The notes: generated from the sequence alone by a model not told the origin. A stretch of DNA of 64,000 nucleotides from Oscillospiraceae bacterium (GCA_017550285.1 JAFZPP010000046.1:1-64000); one strand, 5' to 3'; positions 15,142-24,742 are shown, counted from the stretch's first letter. A program made the numbers and translations.

Positions 15142-18100
15142 ATGCAGTTTTTTACCGAAGCAGCCGCGAAGCTGCCAGTTCTCAAAGAACTGAAAGCCGC
15201 CTGCGCAAAGGGCATCTCGCCCGTTTCGCTGACGGGCGTTTCACAGATTCATAAGGCGCAGCTTCTGCTCACGCTTTCGCAGGAGCAGCCGCTGCTCGCC
15301 GTGCTGCCCGATGAATCCGCCGTGCGGCAGCTCTGCGAGGATATCAATTTTATGGCGGGCAGCCGCATCGCTTATCCCTATCCGGCGAAGGAGCTCAATT
15401 TTCTCGAAGCTGCCGGTATTTCGCGTGAATACGAGCAGCTCCGGCTCAGCGCCCTCACTGCACTCTGCTGCGGAAGCTGCCGCGTCATTGCTGCCTCTGC
15501 CGAAGCCGTCATGCAGTATACCCTGCCGCGCGATGTGCTCGAAGCGCGCATTCTGCACCTGAAAACCGGCGAAAGCTATGAGCGCGAGCCGCTGACCGAT
15601 GCACTCACTGCACTCGGCTATCTGCGCTGCGAGCAGGTCGATGCGCCCGGACAGTTTTCTGTCCGCGGTTCGATCATCGACATTTTCTCGCCGCAGAATC
15701 CCCTGCCCGTGCGTGCGGAATTCTGGGGCGACGAGATCGACAGCATGGCTTGGTTTGAGCCCGAAACCCAGCGCCGGACCGATATCCTCGATGCTGCGGA
15801 GATCATCCCTGCCGTCGAGGCGCTGCCCGATGCAGAATCGCTGGCGGAACGCATCCGCGAAACCGCAAAGCTCATCCGCGGCAAGCACGCTGCCGATCTG
15901 AAAGCACAGCTCACAGGCGATGCAGAAAAACTCGACAGCGGCGTTTCTTTGCTCAATATCGACCTCTATTTTCCGCTGATCTATCCGGAACAGGCAACTG
16001 TTTTCGATTATTTCAAGGGATGCATTGTCCTCTGCGAGACAAGTGCGCTCACCGATGCCCTGCAAGGGCTGCAATCCCGATACAATGAGGATGTCAAGCT
16101 CATGCTCGAGGACGGCAAGCTCTGCCGGCAGCTCGCCGGCTATTATCTCGATGCGAATACCGTGCTCTCGCAGGCAAAGGCACACCCGCTGATCTGCATG
16201 AACGCTTTTCTCAGCAGCACGAGCAGCTTCAATTTCCAGAAAATGCTCTCCGTCGAAGCGACACAGAATGCGCCGTGGGGCGGCAGTACGCGCATCCTCA
16301 CGGACGATCTGCTCGAGCTCTGCAAGCGCGGCTACCGCGTCATGGTCTGCGGCGGCACCGAGAAAACACTCCCGATTCTCATGCAGGATTTGCAGGAGAG
16401 CGGCATCGACTGCGCAATCGCGGATGAAGATTCCAAATCCGAAGCAGGCAAGGTTCTGCTGATGCGCAGCGGTCTCTCCGCCGGATTTGAGTATCCGGCT
16501 GTCAAATACGCCTGCATCGCACAGAGCAAGGCGCAGAGCACCGTCCTCAAAAAGCGGCGCTTCAAGAAAGGTCAGGAAATCCGCGCGCTCTCCGAAATCT
16601 CCGAGGGCGATGTCGTCGTCCACGCGGCACACGGCATCGGGCGCTTCAAGGGCATCAAAAAGCTCGATATGGAAGGCATCACCAAGGATTATATCACAAT
16701 CGAATACTTAGGCGGCGATGAGCTCTTTGTGCCCGTCACACAGCTCGACCTCGTCTCGCGCTATATCGGCGGCAAGGACGATGTCGCGGTCAAGCTCAAT
16801 AAGCTCGGCTCGCAGGAATGGCAGAAAACACGCACCAACGTCAAAAAAGCGGTCAAGGATATGGCGGCGCAGCTCATCCGGCTCTATGCGGCACGGGAAC
16901 ATGCGCAGGGCTTCCGCTTCGATCCCGACGATGAAATGCAGCGTGATTTCGAGGAGCGTTTCCCCTATATCGAAACCGCAGACCAGCTCCGCAGCGTCGA
17001 GGAAATCAAAAAGGATATGGAGCGCGAACGTCCCATGGACCGGCTCCTCTGCGGCGATGTCGGCTTCGGCAAGACCGAGGTCGCATTCCGTGCCGCGCTC
17101 AAATGCATCCTCTCCGGCAAACAGTGCGTCATTCTCGCGCCGACGACCGTGCTGGCGCATCAGCACTATGAAACGGCAATCCGGCGGTTTGAATCCGTCC
17201 CGATTCATATTGAACTGCTTTCGCGTTTCCGCACAAAAAAGCAGCAGACCGAAATTCTCAAAAAAACTGCGAACGGTACAATCGACCTGCTGATCGGTAC
17301 GCACCGGCTGCTCTCCAAGGATGTCAAATTTGCATCGCTGGGACTCGCTGTCATTGACGAGGAGCAGCGCTTCGGCGTCGCACACAAGGAACGCTTCAAG
17401 GAAGTCTTCAACGGCATCGACATTCTGACGCTCTCCGCAACGCCGATCCCGCGCACGCTCAATATGGCGCTCTCCGGCATCCGCGATATGAGCGTCATCG
17501 AGGAGCCGCCGCAGGACAGATACCCCGTGCAGAGCTTCGTCCTCGAATACGACGCCGGACTGATCGTGCAGGCGATTCAGCGTGAGCTCAAGCGCGGCGG
17601 TCAGGTCTACTATATCCACAACCGCGTCGAGACAATCCGGCAGTGCGCGGGCAAATTGCAGGATATGCTCCCCGATGCGCGCATCGGCTATGCACACGGC
17701 AAAATGAGCGAGCTCGAAATCAGCGAGGTCTGGAACCGGCTCGTCGAGCATGACATTGATATTCTCGTCTGTACTACTATTATAGAAACCGGCGTCGATG
17801 TGCCGAATGTCAATACGCTGATTCTCGAGCAGGCGGACCGCTTCGGTCTCTCGCAGCTCTATCAGCTCCGCGGCAGAGTCGGACGCTCTAACCGCCGCGC
17901 CTACGCCTATTTCACCTATCAGAAGAACCGCTCGCTGTCCGAAGTCGCGGAGAAACGGCTCGATGCCATGCGCGAATTCACACAGTTCGGCAGCGGTTTC
18001 CGCATTGCGATGCGCGACCTTGAAATCCGCGGCGCCGGCAGCATCCTCGGCGGTCAGCAGCACGGACAAATGGAGCAGGTCGGCTATGAAATGTATCTGA

Positions 18101-18600
18101 AAATGCTCAATGAGGCAATCGCGGAGGAGAAGGGCGAACCCGTCAAGGCGCCTGCCTGCACCGTCGATATTCAGGTCGAGGCGCATATCCCCGAGGACTA
18201 TATCACCAGCATGACCTCGCGTCTCGAAATCTACCGCAGAATCGCACTCGTCGAGACAGAAGCCGATCAGACAGACCTCATTGACGAGCTGATTGACCGC
18301 TTCGGCGATCCGCCGAAAAGCCTGCTCAATCTCATCGGTGCGTCGCTCCTGCGCAATACCGCGGGGCGGCTCGGCATCAATGAAATCACACAGAAGCGCG
18401 GGGCACTCTTCTTCTTCGTCACGCAGCCGAATGCAAAGCAGCTGCAGGCGCTTATGGTCAAATATTACGACCGCATTGCATTCAACGATAAAACCGCGCC
18501 CTACTATGTTGCCGTTCGCATCAAAAAGGGTGAGCTTTCGGTCGATCTCATGCGCGATGTAATCGCAATATTTGAGGAGAACGCAGAAAAATCTGCCTGA
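15142..18600 (+). CDS. mfd: Transcription-repair coupling factor Mfd
   Basis: A 1152-residue Mfd, which removes RNA polymerase stalled at DNA damage and recruits UvrA. Visible in order: N-terminal UvrB-like part (GSIIDIFSPQNPLPVRAEFWGDEIDS), RNA-polymerase-interacting domain (EGDVVVHAAHGIGRFKGI, ~residue 492 on), helicase motif I CGDVGFGKTEVAFRAA, motif II DEEQRFG, motif III TLSATPIPRTLNMAL, the translocation part (DILVCTTIIETGVDVPN, QLRGRVGRS) and the C-terminal D7 domain. AAGGAGA lies 7 bases before ATG 15142, which I prefer to the in-frame ATG at 15115. Length is typical. A very long antisense frame over this gene is a codon-usage artefact. Confidence 0.97.
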   Translation: MQFFTEAAAKLPVLKELKAACAKGISPVSLTGVSQIHKAQLLLTLSQEQPLLAVLPDESAVRQLCEDINFMAGSRIAYPYPAKELNFLEAAGISREYEQLRLSALTALCCGSCRVIAASAEAVMQYTLPRDVLEARILHLKTGESYEREPLTDALTALGYLRCEQVDAPGQFSVRGSIIDIFSPQNPLPVRAEFWGDEIDSMAWFEPETQRRTDILDAAEIIPAVEALPDAESLAERIRETAKLIRGKHAADLKAQLTGDAEKLDSGVSLLNIDLYFPLIYPEQATVFDYFKGCIVLCETSALTDALQGLQSRYNEDVKLMLEDGKLCRQLAGYYLDANTVLSQAKAHPLICMNAFLSSTSSFNFQKMLSVEATQNAPWGGSTRILTDDLLELCKRGYRVMVCGGTEKTLPILMQDLQESGIDCAIADEDSKSEAGKVLLMRSGLSAGFEYPAVKYACIAQSKAQSTVLKKRRFKKGQEIRALSEISEGDVVVHAAHGIGRFKGIKKLDMEGITKDYITIEYLGGDELFVPVTQLDLVSRYIGGKDDVAVKLNKLGSQEWQKTRTNVKKAVKDMAAQLIRLYAAREHAQGFRFDPDDEMQRDFEERFPYIETADQLRSVEEIKKDMERERPMDRLLCGDVGFGKTEVAFRAALKCILSGKQCVILAPTTVLAHQHYETAIRRFESVPIHIELLSRFRTKKQQTEILKKTANGTIDLLIGTHRLLSKDVKFASLGLAVIDEEQRFGVAHKERFKEVFNGIDILTLSATPIPRTLNMALSGIRDMSVIEEPPQDRYPVQSFVLEYDAGLIVQAIQRELKRGGQVYYIHNRVETIRQCAGKLQDMLPDARIGYAHGKMSELEISEVWNRLVEHDIDILVCTTIIETGVDVPNVNTLILEQADRFGLSQLYQLRGRVGRSNRRAYAYFTYQKNRSLSEVAEKRLDAMREFTQFGSGFRIAMRDLEIRGAGSILGGQQHGQMEQVGYEMYLKMLNEAIAEEKGEPVKAPACTVDIQVEAHIPEDYITSMTSRLEIYRRIALVETEADQTDLIDELIDRFGDPPKSLLNLIGASLLRNTAGRLGINEITQKRGALFFFVTQPNAKQLQALMVKYYDRIAFNDKTAPYYVAVRIKKGELSVDLMRDVIAIFEENAEKSA

Positions 18601-18682
18601 ATGAAGCAATATTTGGTTTTCTTTTGTGCAGAATGATGAAATCATCACAAAATATTTTCCACATGTTTGTCATTGTGGCGAA

Positions 18683-18712
18683 TAGACTTTTGTGACAGAA
18701 AAGTGATATAAT
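18683..18712 (+). promoter_or_regulatory. Extended -10 promoter for the secreted protein gene
   Basis: TATAAT at 18707-18712 is preceded by TGA, an extended -10. A partial -35 TAGACT (18683-18688) stands 18 bases upstream. About 55 bases of leader remain before the ATG. Confidence 0.7.
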
Positions 18713-18770
18713 GATTCTATAGAATTGGTATTGCTGCAAGGCAGTACTATGATGTATGGAGGAAATTAAC

Positions 18771-19448
18771 ATGAAGATCAAGTCTATGATCGCAGCACTG
18801 GCTGCAAGTGCAATCGCAATCACTGCTCTCGCTGTTCCGGCATTTGCTGAGAAGAAAGTTACCAACGGCAACGACGGTGACCAGATGACCTACAATGTAA
18901 ATCAGGATGATGCAAAATGGGGTCAGATCAAGGGTATCAAGTTCACGATCACACCGGCTGACGGCTGGACTAAGACCGGCTTCGGCGCAGGTGTTGCATA
19001 TCAGGGCAAGGATATCAAGTGGACAGATTATGAGATCAATATCTCCGGTGAGGGCGTCGCTGATCCTGAGAAGAATGAGGTCAGCTTTGAGAAGACCGGC
19101 GATAACACCTTCGCATTCACGCTCGATACCGATGAGCCGTGGTTCAAGGATATCGTTGATGCAGATAAGACCTGGGCACAGGTTATCATCCAGAACTGGT
19201 GGGGCGCTGAGATCGCTGTTGACAACGTAGAGTTCATCTACGCTGAGGCTCCGGCTGAGACCACCACTGAGGCTCCGGCTACCACGACTGCTGCTGATAC
19301 GACCGCTGCTCCGACCACTACCACCACTGCTGCAAAGTCTGCTACTAAGACCGATTCCACCAAGACCGGTGACGCAGGTGTCGGCATCGTTGTTGCTGCA
19401 ATGGGTCTGGCTGCTGCTGCTGCATTCGCAAGCCGCAAGAAGCACTGA
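18771..19448 (+). CDS. Secreted wall- or membrane-anchored protein, probably abundant
   Basis: A 225-residue protein with a clear signal peptide (MKIKSMIAALAASAIA...AFA, ~26 residues). Residues ~28-160 are rich in W, D and G and end in IAVDNVEFIY, a pattern reminiscent of jelly-roll carbohydrate-binding domains. A threonine/alanine-rich linker (TTTEAPATTT) leads to KTGDAG, a hydrophobic segment and RKKH. That end resembles a sortase signal, but without a recognisable LPxTG. GGAGGAAA lies 7 bases upstream. Codons are mostly GCT, GGT, AAG and ACC/ACT, unlike the GCG/GCA-rich neighbours, which suggests high expression. Function not known; a possible relative follows downstream. Confidence 0.82.
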   Translation: MKIKSMIAALAASAIAITALAVPAFAEKKVTNGNDGDQMTYNVNQDDAKWGQIKGIKFTITPADGWTKTGFGAGVAYQGKDIKWTDYEINISGEGVADPEKNEVSFEKTGDNTFAFTLDTDEPWFKDIVDADKTWAQVIIQNWWGAEIAVDNVEFIYAEAPAETTTEAPATTTAADTTAAPTTTTTAAKSATKTDSTKTGDAGVGIVVAAMGLAAAAAFASRKKH

Positions 19449-19492
19449 TTCACAGAAGCCGCGTAAATGCGCAGATAAAATGATATTTCCGG

Positions 19493-19519
19493 ATGCCCTT
19501 TGCGCAATGCAGAGGGCAT
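19493..19519 (+). other. Hairpin between the two surface protein genes
   Basis: ATGCCCT pairs with AGGGCAT around 13 bases. No T-run follows, so it may be a weak terminator, an mRNA stabiliser or a processing site. Confidence 0.4.
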
Positions 19520-19557
19520 TCGCCATGAACAAATGATTTCATATGGAGGAAAGAACT

Positions 19558-20478
19558 ATGAAAAAAATGCTTGCAATCATCGCTGCAACGGCGATGCTCG
19601 GCACACTCGTCTCCTGCGGCAAGGATACTGCGGGTACCACCGCTGAAAGCTCTGCCGCTGAGACAACGACCGCTGAAACCTCTGCGGAATCTTCCGAGGA
19701 GAGCAGCGAGGAGGAGTCTTCCGTTTCCGATCCGCTGCCGAGAGATGTCGGTCCGGTCGATGCAAATGCAATCACCTTCGAGGACGATGATCTGCACACC
19801 GCACACCAGATGGGCGGCGGCGGCGATGAGACCGATGTCGAAATGGGGATTGTCGATCTCGACGGCGACAAGAAGCTGAAAATCCATGCAGTCAGAGACG
19901 ATGCCTCCAAGGATTACGGCGTTGTCAAGATCGTATTCAATCTGCCGGAGATGCTCGGGCTCGAGAATGTCGGCAATATCGGTCATATCACCGTCGATTT
20001 CACCTGCATTGCAAATGAAATGTGGAAGAACGATGACGGCAGCGAATCGCTGGTCGTCGGCAACTTCCTCGGCGCACTCGCCGGCAATATCGCTTCTGAA
20101 AAGGGTACCGATGAGGAAGGCAATCTCATCCAGAATACATGGTCCAATCACTATGAGTTCGCGTATCAGGACTGGGAGCACTCTGAGGGCAGCTGGCGCT
20201 GCGAAACCGATATTCCGGCAAAGGGTATTCCGGCAAACGGTTACGCTGCGAACGATGAAGGCACCACGCTCGTGATCATGCGCTGGGGTCAGAAGAATGA
20301 TGTCGATATCTACATCGACAACATCACCTTCTATGATAAGGATGGCAATTCGATGCCCGTTCTTGCCTCCGGCACCGTTGAAGACGGCGAAGGCAGCTCC
20401 GATGCTGCTGCCGAAGACGCCGCGGCTGAGGAATCCTCTGAAAGCAGCGCGGATGCATCCGAATCCGCTGCGGAATAA
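19558..20478 (+). CDS. Lipoprotein with acidic linker and possible carbohydrate-binding domain
   Basis: A 306-residue lipoprotein. The signal peptide ends with LVSC, giving the lipidated cysteine at about residue 20. A Ser/Glu/Thr-rich linker (residues ~25-65) follows, then a domain that ends YIDNITFYDKDG, similar to the IAVDNVEFIY end of the upstream protein and to the ending of many beta-sandwich binding modules. The last ~40 residues are again Ser/Ala/Glu-rich. The start at 19558 has GGAGGAAA in the right place. A terminator follows. Likely a surface binding protein; the ligand is unknown. Confidence 0.82.
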   Translation: MKKMLAIIAATAMLGTLVSCGKDTAGTTAESSAAETTTAETSAESSEESSEEESSVSDPLPRDVGPVDANAITFEDDDLHTAHQMGGGGDETDVEMGIVDLDGDKKLKIHAVRDDASKDYGVVKIVFNLPEMLGLENVGNIGHITVDFTCIANEMWKNDDGSESLVVGNFLGALAGNIASEKGTDEEGNLIQNTWSNHYEFAYQDWEHSEGSWRCETDIPAKGIPANGYAANDEGTTLVIMRWGQKNDVDIYIDNITFYDKDGNSMPVLASGTVEDGEGSSDAAAEDAAAEESSESSADASESAAE

Positions 20479-20495
20479 TCTGCTGTATCAGAATA

Positions 20496-20529
20496 CCGTC
20501 CCTGCTTTTGCGCAGGGACGGTATTTTTC
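20496..20529 (+). terminator. Intrinsic terminator after the lipoprotein gene
   Basis: A perfect 10-base stem CCGTCCCTGC / GCAGGGACGG (20496-20505, 20512-20521) with a 6-base loop, followed by TATTTTT. Confidence 0.9.
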
Positions 20530-20574
20530 TGCTGTGAAATACACGGATTTTATGCAATGAAATGCGCGGTACAC

Positions 20575-20603
20575 TTGCATTTTCCGCGAAAATGTGGTAT
20601 GAT
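20575..20603 (+). promoter_or_regulatory. Promoter of the hprK operon
   Basis: TTGCAT (20575-20580), 17 bases, TATGAT (20598-20603). About 40 bases before the hprK start. Confidence 0.75.
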
Positions 20604-20643
20604 AAAAGAGAATCCATGCATATCTTAAAAGGAGGCTCTTATT

Positions 20644-21606
20644 ATGGCGGAACGCTTTACCGTTACACTCAAACAGATCATTGACGAATTCCGGCTGGAG
20701 GTGCTCTACTGCCCCGGCAGCCCTGAGGAAATCCTCATCTCTGAAAATGATATCACCCGCCCCGGCTTACAGCTCATGGGGTTCTATGAATACTTCAATC
20801 CCGAGCGCATCCAGATCATCGGCAAAATGGAATTTGCCTACCTCTCCACGCTCGAGGAAACCGAGCGCGCAGAACATCTCAAAGTGCTCTTTGCGCAGCA
20901 TATCAAATGCCTCTGCCTGAGCCGCGGTCTCCCCTGCTTCGCGGAAATGCTTACCCTCGCGCAGCAGTATGCCGTTCCGGTGCTCCGTACCTCGGAATCC
21001 ACCTCGCACTTTACCTCGAATCTGCTCTCCTTCCTCAATCTGCATCTCGCGCCCCGCGTCACAAGACACGGCGTCCTGATTGAGATTTACGGCGAGGGCA
21101 TCTTTATCACCGGTGAGAGCGGCGTCGGCAAATCTGAATGCGCAATCGAGCTCGTCAAGCGCGGTCACAGACTCGTCGCGGATGATGCCGTCGAGCTGCG
21201 CAAGGTCTCCAATACAAACCTCGTCGGTACATCCCCCGAAAATATCCGCCACTTCCTCGAGCTCCGCGGCATCGGCATCATCAATGTACGCAGACTGTTC
21301 GGCATGGGCGCGGTCAAGCTCCAGCAGGAGATCGACATGATCATTGAGCTCGAGCCGTGGGATTCCTCCAAGACCTATGACCGCATGGGCGTCGATGAGC
21401 AGTATGCCAATATCCTCGGCGTCAAGGTTCCGTCTATGACGATCCCTGTCAAGCCCGGCAGAAATACTGCCGTCATCATGGAAGTCGCGGCAATGAACAG
21501 CCGTCAGAAGAAAATGGGCTATAATGCGACCGAAGAGCTGCTGCATAATCTCGGACTCGAATCCATGCAGGGCAAGGAGATCGTCAAGGACTTCGATCAG
21601 TTCTGA
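20644..21606 (+). CDS. hprK: HPr kinase/phosphorylase
   Basis: A 320-residue HprK, which phosphorylates Ser46 of HPr and sets carbon catabolite repression in Firmicutes. The N-terminal domain carries RPGLQLMGFYEYF. The kinase domain carries Walker A GESGVGKSECAIELVKRGH (~residue 156 on), the VADDAVELR motif, the signature LELRGIGIINVRRLFGMGAV and the C-terminal NSRQKKMGYNATEELL region. Length is typical. AAAAGGAGG lies upstream. First gene of a long operon. Confidence 0.97.
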   Translation: MAERFTVTLKQIIDEFRLEVLYCPGSPEEILISENDITRPGLQLMGFYEYFNPERIQIIGKMEFAYLSTLEETERAEHLKVLFAQHIKCLCLSRGLPCFAEMLTLAQQYAVPVLRTSESTSHFTSNLLSFLNLHLAPRVTRHGVLIEIYGEGIFITGESGVGKSECAIELVKRGHRLVADDAVELRKVSNTNLVGTSPENIRHFLELRGIGIINVRRLFGMGAVKLQQEIDMIIELEPWDSSKTYDRMGVDEQYANILGVKVPSMTIPVKPGRNTAVIMEVAAMNSRQKKMGYNATEELLHNLGLESMQGKEIVKDFDQF

Positions 21607-21614
21607 GGTACGCG

Positions 21615-22385
21615 ATGACAGATATCCTGCAAATCCGCGCGGATGTGCATACGCATACGGTCGCATCCACGCACGGCTATTCAACAATCAACGAAAATGC
21701 TGCCGCTGCGCAGGCGCTCGGGATGCAGCTGCTCGCGGTCACCGATCACGGTCCGGCGATGCCCGATGCGCCGCATGTGTGGCATTTTCATAATTATAAG
21801 GTGCTGCCGCGTGAGATCGGCGGCATCAAAATGCTTTACGGCGTCGAAGCGAATATCATCGACGAAAACGGAACCCTCGATATGGACGAACATGAGCTTT
21901 CGTTCTGTGAATGGGTCATTGCTTCGTATCATTTGCAGTGTGTGAAATTTGAACGCACCGCGGAACTGGTCTCGCAGGGCTACCGCAAGGTCTGCGAACA
22001 TCCGCTCGTCGATGTCATCGGACATCCGACAACCGCGATGTTCCCCTTTGATTATGAATCGGTCATCAAAGTCTTCAGGGAATCCGGCAAGCTCGTTGAA
22101 ATCAACGAAAGCTCGCTGAAATGGAAGCGCGGTGCACTCGATAATGCAAAGATTTTCTATGCGCTCTGCAAGAAATATGAGGTGCCGCTCGCGCTCAATA
22201 CCGATGCGCACTATGCAGGGCTCATCGGCAGGACGCCGCTCGCTGCGCAGCTTCTGCATGATCTGGATTATCCGCGCAGACTGATTGTCACGCTCGATCC
22301 GGAGCAGATCATGGATATGGCGCACAGAAAGCGCGGCATTTCCTTCGATTCCGATGTGAAGCAGTTTGAAAAGGAACCCTCCTGA
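21615..22385 (+). CDS. PHP-domain phosphatase (YcdX-like)
   Basis: A 256-residue PHP-family metal-dependent hydrolase. Metal-binding motifs: ADVHTHTVASTHG (residues ~9-21), VTDHGPAMP, GVEANI, IGHPTTA and NTDAHYAG. The arrangement matches the YcdX-like phosphatase subfamily rather than the HisJ type at 12401. It follows hprK after 8 bases; a PHP protein next to hprK, murB and rapZ is a common clostridial order. Substrate not evident. Confidence 0.82.
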   Translation: MTDILQIRADVHTHTVASTHGYSTINENAAAAQALGMQLLAVTDHGPAMPDAPHVWHFHNYKVLPREIGGIKMLYGVEANIIDENGTLDMDEHELSFCEWVIASYHLQCVKFERTAELVSQGYRKVCEHPLVDVIGHPTTAMFPFDYESVIKVFRESGKLVEINESSLKWKRGALDNAKIFYALCKKYEVPLALNTDAHYAGLIGRTPLAAQLLHDLDYPRRLIVTLDPEQIMDMAHRKRGISFDSDVKQFEKEPS

Positions 22386-22419
22386 AAACAATTTACAAAT
22401 CAGAACAGGGAGATACAAC

Positions 22420-23334
22420 ATGTTTGATATAGAACAGCTTTCGGCAGTCTGCCGGCGCGCCGGTGCAGAGCTGACACCGCAGGTGCCGCTCACCGGACTG
22501 ACAACCTTTAAGATCGGCGGCTGCTGCGATGCACTCGTCACGCTGCCGGATGCCGCCGCCTGTCAGGCGGTGATCGCATTTCTGCGCGAAAATCAGATTC
22601 CCTTTGCACTGATCGGACGCGGCAGCAATCTGCTCGTGCCCGATGAAGGCTACAGAGGCGTTGTCCTGAAGCTCGGCGGCGCACTCGCGGAGGATATCTC
22701 AGAAAAAGACGGCGCTGTCACCTGCGGCGCGGGCAATTCGCTCAAAAATCTCTGCCTCTATGCAATGGAGCAGAACCTCACAGGACTCGAATTTGCATAC
22801 GGCATTCCGGGCTCTGTCGGCGGTGCGGTGTTCATGAATGCCGGCGCCTATGACGGAGAAATCTCGCAGGTGCTCGAAAGCGTCACGATGCTCGATGAAA
22901 ACGGCGATATCCGAACACTTGATGCATCGGCGCTCAGGCTCAGCTACCGTCACAGCATCTTCATGGAACAGCCATGGATTATTTTGCAGGCAACGGTCAG
23001 ACTGGAAAAAGGCGATCCGGAAGCAATCCGCGGAAAGATGCAGGATTTGCTCGGAAGACGGAAATCCAAGCAGCCGCTGGAATTTCCGAGCGCAGGCAGT
23101 ACCTTTAAGCGTCCGGTCGGCGGCTATGCCTCCAAGCTGATCGACGAATGCGGTCTGAAAGGCTATACCGTCGGCGGCGCACAGGTCAGCGAAAAGCACG
23201 CCGGCTTTGTCATCAACCGCGGCGGCGCATCCTTTGCCGATGTCATGGCGGTATGTCAGCATGTACAGGAGACCGTCAAGGCGCAGACCGGCTTCGTTCT
23301 CGAGCTTGAGCCGGAGATTCTGGGGAACGCATAA
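22420..23334 (+). CDS. murB: UDP-N-acetylenolpyruvoylglucosamine reductase MurB
   Basis: A 304-residue MurB, which reduces UDP-GlcNAc-enolpyruvate to UDP-MurNAc using FAD and NADPH. FAD-domain motifs: TTFKIGGCCDALV, LIGRGSNLLVPD and GLEFAYGIPGSVGGAVFMNAGAYDGE. The later part has RKSKQPLEFPSAGSTFKRP, with the catalytic serine region of type II MurB, and AGFVINRGGAS. I chose MFDIEQL at 22420, with GGGAGA upstream; the in-frame ATG at 22366 overlaps the previous gene. Confidence 0.96.
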   Translation: MFDIEQLSAVCRRAGAELTPQVPLTGLTTFKIGGCCDALVTLPDAAACQAVIAFLRENQIPFALIGRGSNLLVPDEGYRGVVLKLGGALAEDISEKDGAVTCGAGNSLKNLCLYAMEQNLTGLEFAYGIPGSVGGAVFMNAGAYDGEISQVLESVTMLDENGDIRTLDASALRLSYRHSIFMEQPWIILQATVRLEKGDPEAIRGKMQDLLGRRKSKQPLEFPSAGSTFKRPVGGYASKLIDECGLKGYTVGGAQVSEKHAGFVINRGGASFADVMAVCQHVQETVKAQTGFVLELEPEILGNA

Positions 23335-24074
23335 TGGCGCATACACATCGTTTCTCGGTCGTCGTTCCGGCGCACAATGAGGAGAATTATATCGGAAAAT
23401 GCCTGAAAGCAATCCGCGAAGCCGAAAAACAGGCAGCGCCGGATACCGTGCAGATCATTGTCGCTGCAAACCGCTGCACCGACCGTACCGCCGAAATCGC
23501 AAAAGAATACGGCGCAGAGGTCATCGGCAATCAGGATAAATGCATCGCAAGCATCCGCAATGCGGGCGCAAAATGCGCATCCGGCGAAATTCTCGTGACA
23601 GTCGATGCGGATACGTTCATTGCGCCGGAAACCTTCTGTGAAATCCGTTCGCTGCTCGAAAGCGGCAAATATATCGGCGGCGGCGCGATGCCTGTTTTTG
23701 ACCGCGCATCGCTCGGCATTGCTGTCTCCTCATTCTACATTCTGCTGCTGATGCTCCCCGAGATTTTCCGCAGCAAAGCGCTGCTTTCCGGCGCGGTTTT
23801 CTGGTGCAAAAAAACGGATTTCGATGCCGTCGGCGGATTTGACGAGACACGCATCAGCCTCGAGGACCTCGATTTTGCCAAACGCCTCAAAAAGCACGGG
23901 GAACAGTCCGGCAAAAAATACGGCACGCTCAAAAAATCGAAAATCTACACATCTGCACGGAAATTCGACCAGTTCGGCGACTGGTATCTGATCAAAAACC
24001 GGAAGCTGACCAAGCGCATCTTTACCGGAAAGGACAGAGAGGCTGCCGATCAGTTCTATTATGATGTCAGATAA
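23334..24074 (+). CDS. Family 2 glycosyltransferase
   Basis: A 246-residue GT-A enzyme. Starts SVVVPAHNEENYIGKCLKAI, a GT2 signature. It has the DXD-type motif VDADTF (residues ~87-92), a hydrophobic stretch AVSSFYILLLMLPEIF and the late GGFDETRISLEDLDFAKRL acceptor region with the ED motif. The start overlaps the last base of murB. Sugar and acceptor unknown; the operon context suggests envelope work. Confidence 0.85.
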   Translation: MAHTHRFSVVVPAHNEENYIGKCLKAIREAEKQAAPDTVQIIVAANRCTDRTAEIAKEYGAEVIGNQDKCIASIRNAGAKCASGEILVTVDADTFIAPETFCEIRSLLESGKYIGGGAMPVFDRASLGIAVSSFYILLLMLPEIFRSKALLSGAVFWCKKTDFDAVGGFDETRISLEDLDFAKRLKKHGEQSGKKYGTLKKSKIYTSARKFDQFGDWYLIKNRKLTKRIFTGKDREAADQFYYDVR

Positions 24075-24089
24075 TTTGAGGATAACTGT

Positions 24090-24659
24090 ATGATTGTCAA
24101 TGAATGCGCAATCTCAAAAGAGGATGTCGCGTTTCTGGTGAGCCGCGGCATGAAAACACCGCAGAAAAAGATTCTGCGGGTCATATTGCTGCTCGTCGGA
24201 ATCGCAGGCTGCGGCTTCGGTCTGTTCGGTATATGGCTGATAATCCGCGCAAAGAGGGTGCATCTGGAACTATCCGGCGTACACTGGGCTGTCATTGAAT
24301 GGAGTGTATTCGGCATTCTCGGACTGCTGTTCTTTTTCTTCGGCGACAAAATCGCATACTGGCGTGCGATGCATTCCAAAGCATGGAAGGCAATGATCGG
24401 CAGTCCTGTCAGAAATGTCCTGGACGGGGAGAGCATCACGGTCTCGCGCAGCACGGTCGGAACGGACACGCAGTCGAAATTTGCATACAGTCTGATTATC
24501 AGCTTTGCCGACTGCAACAACACGCTCTATCTCTGCGTGAAGGCGGACAATCAGAAAAAATACATCATCCTGCACGACGACGGCTACCGCGAAGGCACAA
24601 AGGCGGATGTCCTTGCGCTGCTGCACAGCCGCGGCATTCCGCAGGAGAACCCGAACTGA
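24090..24659 (+). CDS. YcxB-like membrane protein
   Basis: A 189-residue protein with two hydrophobic segments (about residues 28-53 and 66-87), followed by a beta-rich cytoplasmic part: VLDGESITVSRSTVGTDTQSKFAY-type strands and a late helix. This is the layout of YcxB-like proteins, whose role is unknown. GAGGATAAC precedes the ATG. It is fitted between the glycosyltransferase and the HD-GYP gene. Confidence 0.6.
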   Translation: MIVNECAISKEDVAFLVSRGMKTPQKKILRVILLLVGIAGCGFGLFGIWLIIRAKRVHLELSGVHWAVIEWSVFGILGLLFFFFGDKIAYWRAMHSKAWKAMIGSPVRNVLDGESITVSRSTVGTDTQSKFAYSLIISFADCNNTLYLCVKADNQKKYIILHDDGYREGTKADVLALLHSRGIPQENPN

Positions 24660-24742
24660 CACAATGTATTTCCGCACAATCATCATTTCATCGCAGCATC
24701 ATCGTTTTCCTGAAGTGAATTCCGCAGAACGGAGGGAGCATT

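Noticed and set aside
15241-16632. 463-codon minus-strand frame opposite the first part of mfd
   Set aside because: No start signal, no recognisable motif, antisense to a conserved protein.
16708-18648. 646-codon open frame antisense to mfd
   Set aside because: It lies fully opposite a textbook Mfd protein, has no ribosome binding site and gives a composition typical of antisense frames in GC-rich coding DNA.
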